Shown: positions 17,901 through 27,383 of the stretch, one piece after another
Numbering within the stretch: the stretch's first letter is position 1
How the letters are laid out: each line of letters starts with the position of its first letter
Assembly (NCBI GenBank): GCA_937887565.1
Contig: CALABS010000010.1
Location: 68,689 to 132,688, forward strand
Direction of reading: 5' to 3'
Origin: an uncultured Rhodospirillaceae bacterium
GTDB taxonomy: Bacteria > Pseudomonadota > Alphaproteobacteria > Rhodospirillales > Magnetospirillaceae
Length of the DNA: 64,000 nt
Notes under the pieces: model-generated
What the model saw: only the letters and a program-made list of their open reading frames with translations
Database searches by the model: none
Told to the model about the DNA's origin: nothing
Position numbers and translations under genes: made by a program

Positions 17901-19162
17901 GGTTTTTCCCGTGCGAGGAGGAAGGCGGCGGCGAGGCCCGACGCCACGATGCCGCCGGTGATGCCGGCCATGGCCCCCGACAGCCCCCAATAGGGAACCA
18001 GGGCAAGGCACAGGCCGATGCCGGTGGCGGCCGACACCAGCCGGCCCCGGAACAGCAGGTCGGGTCGGCGCAGGATGAACAACGCCGTCTCGACCGGATA
18101 GACGAACACCACCGCCACATGGATGGCGGCGAACCACCAGATGGCGTGGACGGGGTCGCCGTAGCGATCGCCGTAGACCAGTTCCACCGCCGGACTGCCG
18201 AAGGCCACCAGCAGCGCCAGATAAGGCAGGGTGAAGGCGGCCATGGCGGCGGTGGTGTGGGCCAGGGCGCGGCGCAGGCCGGCCGGCCCGTCCACCGCCA
18301 GGGCGCGCGCGGCGCGTGGCTTGTCGAAATTGTCGATGGCGGTGGACAGGGTGGACAACGGCTGGGTGAAGTTGCGCACCGCCGTGAACACGGCCACCGG
18401 CACCGGGCCGGCCATGGCGCCCAGGATCAAGGGCGGAATGTGGCCGTAGCCGTTGTAGGCCAGGTTGCTCATCACCGACCAGCCGATGAAATGGGCCAGG
18501 CGGCGCAGGAAGGGCACGAAGGCCGGCGGCGCCTCGGGCCAGGCCATGCGCGGCGTCCGCAGGGCGCAGACCAGCGCCGCCGTCCCGTTGGCGGCCGTGA
18601 AGCCGGCAACCGCCGCCCACAGGCTGCCGGTGGCGAGCGCGACGCCGATGCCGGCGGCCTGGACCCCGGCATAGGTGGCGGCCGCCCAGACGGCGGTGCC
18701 GAAGCGGTCGATCTGGATCAGCCAACGCCGCTTGAACTCGTAGACGAATGCCGGCACGACGAACACGGCCGCCATCAGGAAGGCCGCGGCCATCCAGTCC
18801 GGCGCCCGGAACAGCGGCAATGCCGCGGCGATTCCGGCCAGCGCGGCCACGTTCAGGGCGGTGATCCACAGATTGAGGCGCCGCCACGCCGGCGCCTCGG
18901 CCACCAGGGCGCCCGGCTCGGCGGTGTGGATGACGAACGGCACCACCACCGCCGAGCGGTGCAGGTTGACGACGAATTGCAGCGTCAGCCAGGCGAAGGA
19001 GAAGGTGCCGAAGTCATGGGCGTCGAAATTGCGGGCGAGCGCCAACAGGGCGAGGAAATTGGCGGCCGAGATCAGGCCCTGTTCCACCAGCGACAGGGCG
19101 CGGACGCGGTCGGCGGCCAGCCGTCCCAGCAATCTGGCGACCTGCCCCGGGTCATGGGTCAT
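17870..19162 (-). CDS. Polysaccharide flippase (Wzx/MVF-like)
   Basis: A 430-residue polytopic protein with about twelve hydrophobic helices, starting with a short cytoplasmic segment and then GLISAANFLALLALARN, which is typical of lipid-linked oligosaccharide flippases. It should move undecaprenyl-linked repeat units across the inner membrane for the Wzy-type polymerase downstream. ATG 19162 overlaps the stop of the preceding glycosyltransferase (ATGA, 4 bases), so the two are translationally coupled. Longer starts would lie inside the upstream gene. Confidence 0.88.
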   Translation of the reverse strand: MTHDPGQVARLLGRLAADRVRALSLVEQGLISAANFLALLALARNFDAHDFGTFSFAWLTLQFVVNLHRSAVVVPFVIHTAEPGALVAEAPAWRRLNLWITALNVAALAGIAAALPLFRAPDWMAAAFLMAAVFVVPAFVYEFKRRWLIQIDRFGTAVWAAATYAGVQAAGIGVALATGSLWAAVAGFTAANGTAALVCALRTPRMAWPEAPPAFVPFLRRLAHFIGWSVMSNLAYNGYGHIPPLILGAMAGPVPVAVFTAVRNFTQPLSTLSTAIDNFDKPRAARALAVDGPAGLRRALAHTTAAMAAFTLPYLALLVAFGSPAVELVYGDRYGDPVHAIWWFAAIHVAVVFVYPVETALFILRRPDLLFRGRLVSAATGIGLCLALVPYWGLSGAMAGITGGIVASGLAAAFLLAREKPWTDVSPPPP

Positions 19163-20064
19163 GACGCCTCGCGCCGGCTTCGGATCGGCGGCGGCTCGAA
19201 CAGGAAGCCGGCCATCACCCCCACCCGGTAAGCGCGGATGCGCAGCAGCGTGCGGATGGTGCGCAGGCGCTGGCGGGGACCCGTCAGGTCGGGAGTGGTC
19301 AGGATTTGCCACGCCTTTCCCAGCGGCGGCGAGGCCATGGCGGCGGTGTACACCGCCCACCGCAGGCGGAACCACGGGCGTTCGCCCATGTAGTTGCGGG
19401 CGTGCCAGGTGGTGCGGTCGGTCTTGCGACGAAGCTCGGCCCAGGTCCGTCGGGCGGGATGCCGGATCACCACGTCGGGCGCGAAACGGATGCGAAAGCC
19501 CAGCGCGTGGGCCCGGCGCCCCCAGTCCAGGTCCTCGGGCTGGCTGCCGTCACGGAACGGGCCGACCTTGTCGAACACCCGCCGCGGCACCACGATGTTG
19601 GCGCCGGTGGCGAAGTGCTTGCGCTCGGCGTAGCGGCGGGCCTCGAATCCGAACACGCGATCGTACAGCTCGACATCGGTCGGATGCGCTTCATCGGCGT
19701 AAAAAACCTTTATATTTCCGGCAATTATGTCAGCTTCCCCATGTGTCAGGCGATTGACCGAGTTGAGAATCCAGTTGAAGTCCGGCTGGCAGTCGGAGTC
19801 GGTGAAGGCCAGGATGTCGCCTTTGGTAGACGCCACTCCCTTGTTGCGCGCAGTGCCGCAGCCCTTCTCGATCTCCATCTCCGCGCCGGCGAGCGGGAAG
19901 GCGGCGATCAGGTCGTCGACGGGGCGCTTGGAACCGTTGTCAACCACGGTGACGCGATAGCTGTCGGCGGGATAGCTCTGGCGGTGGAGCAGGGCGAGGC
20001 ACGTCGCCAGACGGTCGCGGTCGTCGAGATGGGGAATGATCACGTCCACGAACGGAAGCTGCAT
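19159..20064 (-). CDS. Glycosyltransferase family 2
   Basis: A 301-residue GT-A-fold enzyme with the family-2 N-terminus (VDVIIPHLDDRDRLATCLALL), VTVVDNGS, GTARNKGVAST and the metal-binding DSDCQPD (DxD-like). A later EDLDWGRRAHALG block corresponds to the ED acceptor-site motif. It should add one sugar to the lipid-linked repeat unit at the cytoplasmic face. Bases 19690-19850 are clearly more AT-rich than the surroundings. It lies 12 bases downstream of the GT4 gene in the same operon. Confidence 0.92.
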   Translation of the reverse strand: MQLPFVDVIIPHLDDRDRLATCLALLHRQSYPADSYRVTVVDNGSKRPVDDLIAAFPLAGAEMEIEKGCGTARNKGVASTKGDILAFTDSDCQPDFNWILNSVNRLTHGEADIIAGNIKVFYADEAHPTDVELYDRVFGFEARRYAERKHFATGANIVVPRRVFDKVGPFRDGSQPEDLDWGRRAHALGFRIRFAPDVVIRHPARRTWAELRRKTDRTTWHARNYMGERPWFRLRWAVYTAAMASPPLGKAWQILTTPDLTGPRQRLRTIRTLLRIRAYRVGVMAGFLFEPPPIRSRREAS

Positions 20065-20076
20065 GGCGTCGCCCCC

Positions 20077-21318
20077 TCAAAGCTTGCGGGCCAAACGGCG
20101 GGGCGCCCGGCGGCCGACGCCGAGGGCGTCGTAGGCCGCCAGCAGGCGCGGCACTTGGAACTCCCACGACAGCTCGCGCTCCATGCGGGCGCGGCCGGTC
20201 TCGCCCATGCGCCGCCGCAAGCCGTCGTCCTCCAGCAGGGCGACGATCTTGTCGGCCAGGTCGAGGGCGTCGTTGTCGCGGGCATAGAGGCCGGCACCGG
20301 CGGCCGAGCGCCGGCCCTCGGTGAGGTCGAACAAGACCACCGGCTTGGCCAGGGCCATGTATTCCAGGATCTTGTTCATGGTGCACTTGTCGTTGAATTC
20401 GTTGACCGGGTCGGGCGACACGCAGACGTCGGCGGCGTTGAGCAGGGGGATCAGCACGTCGTCGTCGGCCCAGCCGGTGAAGGTCACCTGCGCGGCGATG
20501 CCCATCTCCGCAGCCATGCGCTTGAGATCCGGCAGCATGGGGCCGTCGCCCATCAGCACCGCGCGCACGTCGTGGCGTCCGCGCCGGAGGACGATGTCAC
20601 GCATGGCCTCGAGCACGAACTCCACCCCGTCCTGGCTGTTCATCACGCCGACATAGGCGATCAGGTGGCGCGCTCCGCATTTCAGCAGCGGGTCCGGCGC
20701 CTCGATGCGCAGGCGGCGGATGTCGGGGCCCGACCGGACCACGAACACCTTGTCCGGGTCCATGCCGCCCCGCCCGACCGCCACCTCGCGGAAGCTCTCG
20801 TTGGTGGCGATGGAGACGTCGGCGGTCTTGAAGGTCAGCTTCTCGAACAGTAGCAGCAGGCGGTGAAGAACGCCCTTGCAGCCGAATTTGGCGACGTAGA
20901 GTTCGGGGCTGACGTCGTGGTGGTCGAAGACGAACTTCTTGCCGAGCAGGATCTTGAAGAAGGCGCCGACCAGGAAGATGGTCTCGGGCGGGTTGCAGGC
21001 GTGGATGACATCGAAGCCGCGCGAGAACAGCACGCGCCACGCAAGCAGGAATTCCCAGAACAGGGCGGCGGCGTATTCGCCCAGATAGGCCCGGGCGCCC
21101 TCGCCTTCGGGGGGGAGCGGGTGGCGCCAGACGTGGATGCCGTCGATCTCCTGGCGCCCGCGCGGGAAGGCGTCGGTGGCCGGGCAGATCACCGAGACGG
21201 TCCAGCCGGCGTCGCGCAACGCCAGCGCTTCCTGCCACACCCGCCGGTCGCGCGGAACCGGCAAATTTTCGACGATCATCAGGACTTTCCTGTCGCCGTT
21301 GGACGTGGTCTCTCCCAT
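20077..21318 (-). CDS. Glycosyltransferase family 4
   Basis: A 413-residue GT-B-fold enzyme. The N-terminal domain begins LMIVENLPVPRDRRVWQEALAL; the C-terminal domain has AYVGVMNSQDGVEFVLEAM, AVLMGDGPMLPDLKRMA and the nucleotide-sugar site around DVCVSPDPVNEFNDKCTMNK followed by EYMALAKPVV. It should transfer a hexose or related sugar during repeat-unit assembly. ATG 21318 follows AGGAGCCGATCCACG. It is the second gene of the operon led by the Wzc-type kinase. Confidence 0.93.
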   Translation of the reverse strand: MGETTSNGDRKVLMIVENLPVPRDRRVWQEALALRDAGWTVSVICPATDAFPRGRQEIDGIHVWRHPLPPEGEGARAYLGEYAAALFWEFLLAWRVLFSRGFDVIHACNPPETIFLVGAFFKILLGKKFVFDHHDVSPELYVAKFGCKGVLHRLLLLFEKLTFKTADVSIATNESFREVAVGRGGMDPDKVFVVRSGPDIRRLRIEAPDPLLKCGARHLIAYVGVMNSQDGVEFVLEAMRDIVLRRGRHDVRAVLMGDGPMLPDLKRMAAEMGIAAQVTFTGWADDDVLIPLLNAADVCVSPDPVNEFNDKCTMNKILEYMALAKPVVLFDLTEGRRSAAGAGLYARDNDALDLADKIVALLEDDGLRRRMGETGRARMERELSWEFQVPRLLAAYDALGVGRRAPRRLARKL

Positions 21319-21397
21319 CGTGGATCGGCTCCTGGCAAGGGGCGGCCCTTCCGGGCCCGGCGGAGCCCGGGCCCGGCGAATTCTTGGCGGAGGTGGT

Positions 21398-23572
21398 TTA
21401 GTTGCCGTAGTAGTCCGAGCTGCGGAAGCAGAAGTCCACGTAGTCCGAATACTGTCGCTGCCGGTCGAGATCGACCTTGGTCAGCACCACGCCGCCGACG
21501 GGGATGGCGAATTCGCGCAGATGCTCGACCCCGGCCTGGACGGCGCGGCGGGGGGTGGCGTCCCACTCCACCACGTAAAGGGCCATGTCGCAGATGTCGG
21601 CCAGCAGCGCGGCGTCGAAGGCGACCATGGTGGGCGGCGTGTCCACCAGCACCACGTCGTAGCGGTCCGCCGCCCGTTTGAAGAGAACCCGCGCCGCCGG
21701 GTCGTCCAGCATCTTCTGCGGGTCCTGGGTGCGGCCGCCCGAGGCGACGTAGTCCAGTCCCGAGCGCTGGTCGTGGCGTAGCACCTCCTCCAGCGACGCC
21801 TGCTGGCGCAGGTAGTCCGAGAAGCCGGGGATCTCGTAGGCGTTCAACTGCCGCGCCACCGACGGCCGCCGCAGGTCGCAGTCGACCAGCAGCACCTTCT
21901 TCGCGGCCAGGGCCAGGCTGCGGCCGAGGGAGACCGCGAAGGCCGTCTTGCCCTCGCCGGGCAGCGACGAGGTGATCATGATTCCCTTGCGGCTGTCGCC
22001 GTCTCGGGCATTCATGATGGCGATCTGGGCCGAGCGCACGGCTTCGGCGTAGACGGATTCCGGGCGGTCGACCAGATAGTCGCCGGGCAGGGTGCGGGCC
22101 GGCAGCTTGGCCACGTCGGGAATGATGCCGAGCGTCGGCAGGTCCAGGGCCTCGCGCACCTGGCGGGTGGACTGGAAGCCGGAACGGAAGCGTTCCAGCA
22201 TGAAGGCCAGCGACATCCCCAGCCCCATGGACCCGGCCAGGGCGACCCCCAGGAACAGCATCGGCTTGGGATGCGAGGGCTTGGCCGGCGGGGTGGCGCG
22301 CGAGGCGATGCGGGCGTCGGGTTCCTCGATCTCGGCGCGGTTGGTCAGCTCGGCGTAGCGGGACAGGAAGCTCTCCAGCATCAGGTTCTTGGCCTCGATC
22401 TCCTTCTCGCGCCGTTCCAGTTCGGTCATGGCCGAATCCGAGGCGGCGGTGCGGTTGGCGATCAGGTCCATGCGATGTCGCAGCGCGTCCTCGCGGGCCT
22501 TGGCCTGGGCGGCGGCGTTGGCCAGCCGGTCCACCTGCTTGCCGACCTCGCGGCCGATCTCGGCCCGCAGCGTCGCCAACTGGCCGCGCAGGGCGTCCAC
22601 GGCCGGACTGTCGGTGCGGTAGCCGACGCTCATCTCGGCGATGCGGCCCAGGATCTTGGCCTCCTCGCGGCGCATCTCCTGCAGGAACGGCGAATCGTCG
22701 ATGAAGGTGAGCGCCATCACGTTGCCCCCCTTCGACGCGCGCCGCGCCTGGGATAGCGCCGATTCGGCCTCGGCGCGCTCGCGCTCGGCCTCGGCCAGCT
22801 CGGTGGTCAGCGCCACCAGTTGCTGGGTGGCCACCATGCCCTTGTCGCGCACCTGGGCCGGCGACAGGCCGTGCTTCTGGCGGAAGGCCACCATGGAGCC
22901 GGATTCGTCGGCCAGATCCTGGCGCAGGGCGGCGATCTGGGCGGTGATCCAGTCGGTGGCCAACTGCATGTCGGCCAGCTTGGCCTCGCGCTGGCCGCGG
23001 ATATAGAGGTCGGCGAAGGCGTTGGCGATCAGGGCGGCCTTGGCCGGGTCCTCGGAGTCGAAGGCGACGCGCAGCACATAGCTGTCGGCGGCGCTTTTCA
23101 CCACGAGGTTCTTGAGAACCCTGTCGATGGTTTGGGTGCGGGGGTCCTTTTCGGGCCGGTCGCCTCGCAGCAGGGTCTTGGCGGCGCGCAGGGCGCTTGC
23201 CAGGGTGGGCGGCAGGTCGGGCGGGTCGAGCAGCGGGTTGAACTCGGGATCGCGGGTCAGCGCCAGCGCGTCGACCACCTGCGCCGCCAGGCCGCGCGAT
23301 TCCAGGATGTCGATCTCGGTGGACACCAGCACCGTGGTGAGCGGCGGCGTCGTCACCGTCGGCTTGGTGGTCAACAGGCTTTGGGCCGCGCCGGTCCGGG
23401 TGTTGAGCGCCACCAGCGATTCGGCGGTGTAGGTCGGTGCGACCAACTGCAGGGCGAGAACGGCGAGACCGGTCGCCCCGGCGACCACGGCACCGATCAG
23501 GCCCTTGCGGCTCCACAGGACGGAAAGGGCGTGGGCGGGCCCGGTGTTGTCGGAGTCGTCGGCCACCATCAT
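21398..23572 (-). CDS. Wzc-type polysaccharide co-polymerase with tyrosine autokinase (BY-kinase)
   Basis: A 724-residue inner-membrane protein: an N-terminal Wzz chain-length domain with TM1 at about 25-45, a long periplasmic coiled coil (about 150-400), TM2 at about 430-450 and a C-terminal cytoplasmic BY-kinase. The kinase has Walker A SSLPGEGKTAFAVSL, Walker A' LLVDCDLRRPS and Walker B VVLVDTPPT. The C-terminus ends in a tyrosine cluster (QRQYSDYVDF then SSDYYGN), as expected for autophosphorylation. It should control polymer length and export together with the Wza-like protein at 13864. Confidence 0.93.
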   Translation of the reverse strand: MMVADDSDNTGPAHALSVLWSRKGLIGAVVAGATGLAVLALQLVAPTYTAESLVALNTRTGAAQSLLTTKPTVTTPPLTTVLVSTEIDILESRGLAAQVVDALALTRDPEFNPLLDPPDLPPTLASALRAAKTLLRGDRPEKDPRTQTIDRVLKNLVVKSAADSYVLRVAFDSEDPAKAALIANAFADLYIRGQREAKLADMQLATDWITAQIAALRQDLADESGSMVAFRQKHGLSPAQVRDKGMVATQQLVALTTELAEAERERAEAESALSQARRASKGGNVMALTFIDDSPFLQEMRREEAKILGRIAEMSVGYRTDSPAVDALRGQLATLRAEIGREVGKQVDRLANAAAQAKAREDALRHRMDLIANRTAASDSAMTELERREKEIEAKNLMLESFLSRYAELTNRAEIEEPDARIASRATPPAKPSHPKPMLFLGVALAGSMGLGMSLAFMLERFRSGFQSTRQVREALDLPTLGIIPDVAKLPARTLPGDYLVDRPESVYAEAVRSAQIAIMNARDGDSRKGIMITSSLPGEGKTAFAVSLGRSLALAAKKVLLVDCDLRRPSVARQLNAYEIPGFSDYLRQQASLEEVLRHDQRSGLDYVASGGRTQDPQKMLDDPAARVLFKRAADRYDVVLVDTPPTMVAFDAALLADICDMALYVVEWDATPRRAVQAGVEHLREFAIPVGGVVLTKVDLDRQRQYSDYVDFCFRSSDYYGN

Positions 23573-23748
23573 CCAATGCTCCCGGCAAGGGTTGTGGGTC
23601 GGCTAGTCCGTGGGGCGGGCGCGGCGGCACTCGGAGAGAGAGGAACGTCCATCGCCCGGCCGTAATTCATATCGTCGTCCCAACCCACTTTCGGCAATTC
23701 AGGCGGAGGGATAGCACCCGGCGCCACATGGACAAGCCGAACGGGGAT

Positions 23749-24624
23749 TTAGTCGCCCAGCATCTGCGACAGCCGCGCGGCCACGATGCGGGCGCGGTGG
23801 GCGATGCGCTGGCGGCGGCGGATGGGCCAGCCGACTTGATGGCTCGGGGGTTTGACGGGATGCCACAGGCGGCCCGGGTCGGGGCCGGGGGCGGCATGGA
23901 CCGGGCGGAACACGAAGCTTCCCGGCGCCAGCGTGTCGTGCGACGGCGTCGAGGTGTAGAAGCGATTTTCGTTGCCGGGGCGCACGAACTCGCCATCGCC
24001 ACCGATATCCTCGATCGTCTGCCCGGCCTCGATCAGGATGGCCGGCACGATGCCCTCGTAGAAACCTTCCCAGCCCATGCGGTAGGCGGCATCCAGGGTG
24101 CGGTAGGCGGCGTCGCTCATCCGGTAGAGCGGCATGAAGGCCCGGACCATCCGCGCCAGGTCGGGCGGCCCCTCCGGGGTGCGGATGCCGGCCCAGTTGG
24201 GCCAGCTGGGATTGACGGCGTAGCGATGGATGCTGGTGGCCAACAGATCGGCGTCGTTGTCGGCGAAGGCGTCGAACAGGTCGTTCCAGCTTCCGGTGAA
24301 CACCACGTCGTATTCCACCACCCAGATGCGGTCGTAGCGTCCGCGATGGCGCTTCCAGAAGGTGAAGCTGAACAGTTCGATGTCCTTGTCGCGAATCCGT
24401 CGGCCCTTGAGCGGATAGCCCAGCGCCCGCAGGTCGGCCACGGTGAATTCGGCCACCCGGACATCGGCGGGAATGGGGACGGCCGGGTTGGGGTTGTCGG
24501 TCTGGTTGAGCAAGACGAAGGTGTCGCGCCCGCCGGACTCCGCAGTCAAGCGGCGGTACAGGTCGACGATGCCGTCGTCGACGAAATGAGTCATCAACAG
24601 GACGGCTTCCCGCTTTCCGGCCAT
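23749..24624 (-). CDS. Glycosyltransferase-like protein of unknown specificity
   Basis: A 291-residue cytoplasmic protein. It resembles DUF3405-type or GT-A-like proteins: an N-terminal strand (AVLLMTHFVDD), FVLLNQTDNP, and VVEYDVVFTGSWNDLF, where the EYDVVF segment takes the place of a DxD-type site. No signal peptide is visible. It is separated from the wzc-like gene by 176 bases and reads the same way. Assignment to sugar transfer rests on this motif and on context, so the specificity is unknown. Confidence 0.65.
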   Translation of the reverse strand: MAGKREAVLLMTHFVDDGIVDLYRRLTAESGGRDTFVLLNQTDNPNPAVPIPADVRVAEFTVADLRALGYPLKGRRIRDKDIELFSFTFWKRHRGRYDRIWVVEYDVVFTGSWNDLFDAFADNDADLLATSIHRYAVNPSWPNWAGIRTPEGPPDLARMVRAFMPLYRMSDAAYRTLDAAYRMGWEGFYEGIVPAILIEAGQTIEDIGGDGEFVRPGNENRFYTSTPSHDTLAPGSFVFRPVHAAPGPDPGRLWHPVKPPSHQVGWPIRRRQRIAHRARIVAARLSQMLGD

Positions 24625-24714
24625 GGGCGTGGTTTCCCTCGTTCCGCATAGGACGAGCGGTTACGTGGGGCGGCGGCCCGCCAAGGTCAGCCGGTCGGAA
24701 GGGGAGGCGGCAAG

Positions 24715-24742
24715 GGAAAAGGGGGCTCCTTTCGGAGCCCCC
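24715..24742 (-). terminator. Rho-independent terminator of the RTX gene
   Basis: Read leftward this is GGGGGCTCC, a four-base loop, GGAGCCCCC and then TTTTCCC. The 9-base stem is perfect, and it lies 25 bases past the stop of the RTX protein. Confidence 0.85.
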
Positions 24743-24766
24743 TTCCGGACCAGGCGCCTCGTGGCG

Positions 24767-27094
24767 TCAGGCCCAGTGGTCGGCGGTCGCCTGAAGCTCG
24801 TGGGCGTCCACGTGCTCGACGGTGACCAGCTTGACCGGCTCGGCGTCGGGGGCGTTGACCATCACCACCGCGTCGGCGCCCTTCTGGACCACCTCGACCA
24901 GCCCGTCGGTGCCGGGCTTGGTGGAGTCGGAGCCGATCTCCGCCAGCAGGCCGCGGATGTCCAGGTTGTCGGCGCCGATCTTGAAGCCGGAGACGACGTC
25001 GCCGGCGTCCGACAGCGAGGTGAAGACGAAGGTGTCGTCGCCGGAACCGCCGACCAGGATGTCGGCGCCCTTGCCGCCGACCAGCACGTCGTCGCCGCCC
25101 CCGCCGATCAGCACGTTGGCCTTGTCGTTGCCGACCATCAGGTTGTGGTAGGCGTTGCCGATGCCCAGCACCGCCTTGCCCGTCAGGGTCAGGTTCTCGA
25201 CGAAGCGGGGCAACGAGGTGCTGAACACCGAGCTCTCGATGGTGTCGACGCCGTGCCCGGCCCCCTCGATGACGCGGTCGCCGGCCGAGTCGACGACGTA
25301 GGTGTCCGATCCCTTGCCGCCCATCATCCGGTCGTTGCCGCCGTTGCCGTCAATGTGGTCGTTGGCGGCGGTGCCCTTCAGGGTCTCGCCCCTGGCCGAG
25401 CCCGACACGGAGTTGGTGGCGGGCTTGGTGACCGGCAGGCTGGCCGGACCCTCGTCGGCCGGATCGGCCGGAGTCGGATCGGTCGGGGACGGATCGGTCG
25501 GGGCCGGGTCGGTCGGAGTGGGGTCGGTCGGGTCGGCGGCCTTGAAGCCGAAGGATTCGGCGGACAGGTCGGCGGCCTTGATGCCCTGGAAGGTCAGGGT
25601 CTGGCCGTCGTCCAGGGTCAGGACCACGGCGCCGTCCTTGTCGGCCAGCTTCAACTGGTTGAAGCCGGTCAGGCCGAAGCCGTCCAGGCGGACCTTGTCG
25701 CCTGCGGCGAAGTCGGAGATGACGTCGCTGCCCGCCCCCTTGGCGACCACGAAGGTGTCGGCGCCGGCGCCGCCGGTCAGCAGGTCGTCGCCCTTGCCGC
25801 CGTCCAGAACGTTGGCGCCGGCATTGCCGGTGATACGGTTGGCCAGATCGTTGCCGGTTCCGCTGGCGTCCTTGGTGCCGCCGAGGATCAGGTTCTCGAC
25901 ATTGGCGCCCAGGGTGTAGGCGTCGGCGTAGGACAGCACGGTGTCGATGCCGGCCTTGGCGGCCTCGATCACGGTGTCCCCGGCCTGGTCGACGATGTAG
26001 GTGTCGTCGCCCGCGCCGCCTTCCAGGTGCTTGTCGGCCTTGCCCTCGACGCCGGCAATCTGGTCGTTGCCGGCCGTCCCCTTGACCGTGGCGGCCGCGT
26101 CGGTGGCGCTGATCCAGTTGGTCGGAGCGCCCGAGGCGGGGTGGTCGTCGTCAGGCGTGTCGGGGGTCGGCTCGGGGGCCGGCGGCGGGACATCGGTGCC
26201 GTCGGTGGGCGGCGTCGGGGTGTCGCCGGTGGGAAGCTTCAGGCCCTCGACCGAGAAGTTCAGGCCGGTGTTGGTGCCGGTGGCGAAATCCTTGGCCGGC
26301 TCGCCGACGGTGATCGAGCCCTGGTAGGGATAATCCGGCCAGGTGATCTGGTCGCCGACGCGCACCGCGCCCATGGAGGCCTTCGGCCACACGCTGCCGT
26401 CCTCGGCCTTCTGGCCCGAGCGCTCGGTGGCGTAGACGTTCTTCAGGGTCACCGGATAGGGGGTCTGGTTGTCGCCGTCGACGAACCAGTACTGGTAGGT
26501 ATAGCCGGAGCCGCCGTTGTACGAGATGTTGACGTTCTCGAAATCGGCCGACTTGTGCGAGGGGCTGTACTGCGGGCTGATGAAGAAGCCCTGGTAGCTG
26601 GTGTCGCCGGTAACGTTGTAGAAGCGCATGTCGCCCACCGGGCCGTGGGTCTGGAACACGTCGCCATGCACGCCGCCCTCGGTCCCGTGCACGCCGGTGA
26701 TCAGCGAGTTCTGCACGGTCACGTCGGGCTGGTGGCCGGGAGCGCCGGCCACGGCGATGCCGTCCTGGGAGGCCTTGGAGCTGTCGATCTTGACGCCCTC
26801 GACGTGCACCGAACCATACAGGTTCAGGAAATGCAGCGTGGCGCCCTTGGAGTCGTACTGGGGCTGATACTCGCCGCCCAGCACCACGATGTTGCGGCCA
26901 CCGTCGGTCTGCAGCTTGTTGGCGGTGCGCACGGTGTCGGCGCCGATGAAGATGACGTCCTCGTCGGGTCGGAACTGCCACCAGTCCTGGCCGCCGGTCT
27001 TGCTGAGATCGATGATCGTGGGATTCTCCAACTCGGGGAACGCCCATTTCATGTCGGTGTTGGTCGCCGCAGTGGCGAGGGGGTTGGTGGCCAT
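24767..27094 (-). CDS. Type I-secreted right-handed beta-helix protein with RTX repeats
   Basis: A 775-residue acidic protein without a Sec signal. Residues 1-300 look like a parallel beta-helix of the pectate lyase/epimerase kind, with short repeated turns (NIVVLGGEYQ, VHVEGVKIDSS, VTVQNSLITGVHG, MRFYNVTGD). Two Pro/Thr/Asp-rich linkers follow (about 310-340 and 520-550). Three blocks of calcium-binding RTX nonapeptides include LEGGAGDDTYIVD, LDGGKGDDLLTGGAGADTF and LVGGSGDDTFVF. The C-terminus suits a type I secretion signal, and the dedicated transporter genes lie directly upstream. ATG 27094 follows GAGGACATCTG. It may be a polymer-modifying lyase or epimerase, or a surface adhesin. Confidence 0.88.
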   Translation of the reverse strand: MATNPLATAATNTDMKWAFPELENPTIIDLSKTGGQDWWQFRPDEDVIFIGADTVRTANKLQTDGGRNIVVLGGEYQPQYDSKGATLHFLNLYGSVHVEGVKIDSSKASQDGIAVAGAPGHQPDVTVQNSLITGVHGTEGGVHGDVFQTHGPVGDMRFYNVTGDTSYQGFFISPQYSPSHKSADFENVNISYNGGSGYTYQYWFVDGDNQTPYPVTLKNVYATERSGQKAEDGSVWPKASMGAVRVGDQITWPDYPYQGSITVGEPAKDFATGTNTGLNFSVEGLKLPTGDTPTPPTDGTDVPPPAPEPTPDTPDDDHPASGAPTNWISATDAAATVKGTAGNDQIAGVEGKADKHLEGGAGDDTYIVDQAGDTVIEAAKAGIDTVLSYADAYTLGANVENLILGGTKDASGTGNDLANRITGNAGANVLDGGKGDDLLTGGAGADTFVVAKGAGSDVISDFAAGDKVRLDGFGLTGFNQLKLADKDGAVVLTLDDGQTLTFQGIKAADLSAESFGFKAADPTDPTPTDPAPTDPSPTDPTPADPADEGPASLPVTKPATNSVSGSARGETLKGTAANDHIDGNGGNDRMMGGKGSDTYVVDSAGDRVIEGAGHGVDTIESSVFSTSLPRFVENLTLTGKAVLGIGNAYHNLMVGNDKANVLIGGGGDDVLVGGKGADILVGGSGDDTFVFTSLSDAGDVVSGFKIGADNLDIRGLLAEIGSDSTKPGTDGLVEVVQKGADAVVMVNAPDAEPVKLVTVEHVDAHELQATADHWA

Positions 27095-27239
27095 CAGATG
27101 TCCTCTGTCGTCAGTTGCTGAATAGACAGCACGAGCAAACGGTTCACCCTGCGTCTGCCGAGGACTTTGGCCGACGGAGGTTAATGACAAATTAATTGCG
27201 ACAATAATGTCCAACATCTTCCGAGGTATATGACAAGAA

Positions 27240-27264
27240 AAGGCCCGCCGATATGGCGGGCCGA
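27240..27264 (-). terminator. Rho-independent terminator between hlyD-like and RTX genes
   Basis: Read leftward: GGCCCGCC, a five-base loop, GGCGGGCC, then TTTTCTTG. A second GC-rich stem with one bulge, without a T run, lies at 27329-27365 just past the hlyD-like stop codon. The RTX gene therefore probably has its own promoter in the AT-rich stretch 27100-27235. Confidence 0.75.
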
Positions 27265-27383
27265 AGTAATGATGGCGACACGATGACTACGCATCGGGTG
27301 CTCAAAATACTTTGCGGCACTTAGTGGGCGGAAAGGTGGCCGCATCGGGGCGGCCACCTTCCGCGCACTCCGCCGCTGGCAGC

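Noticed and set aside
24767..27094. Calling the RTX protein a hemolysin
   Set aside because: RTX repeats only indicate type I secretion with calcium-dependent folding; there is no pore-forming domain or acylation partner, and the N-terminus looks like a beta-helix.
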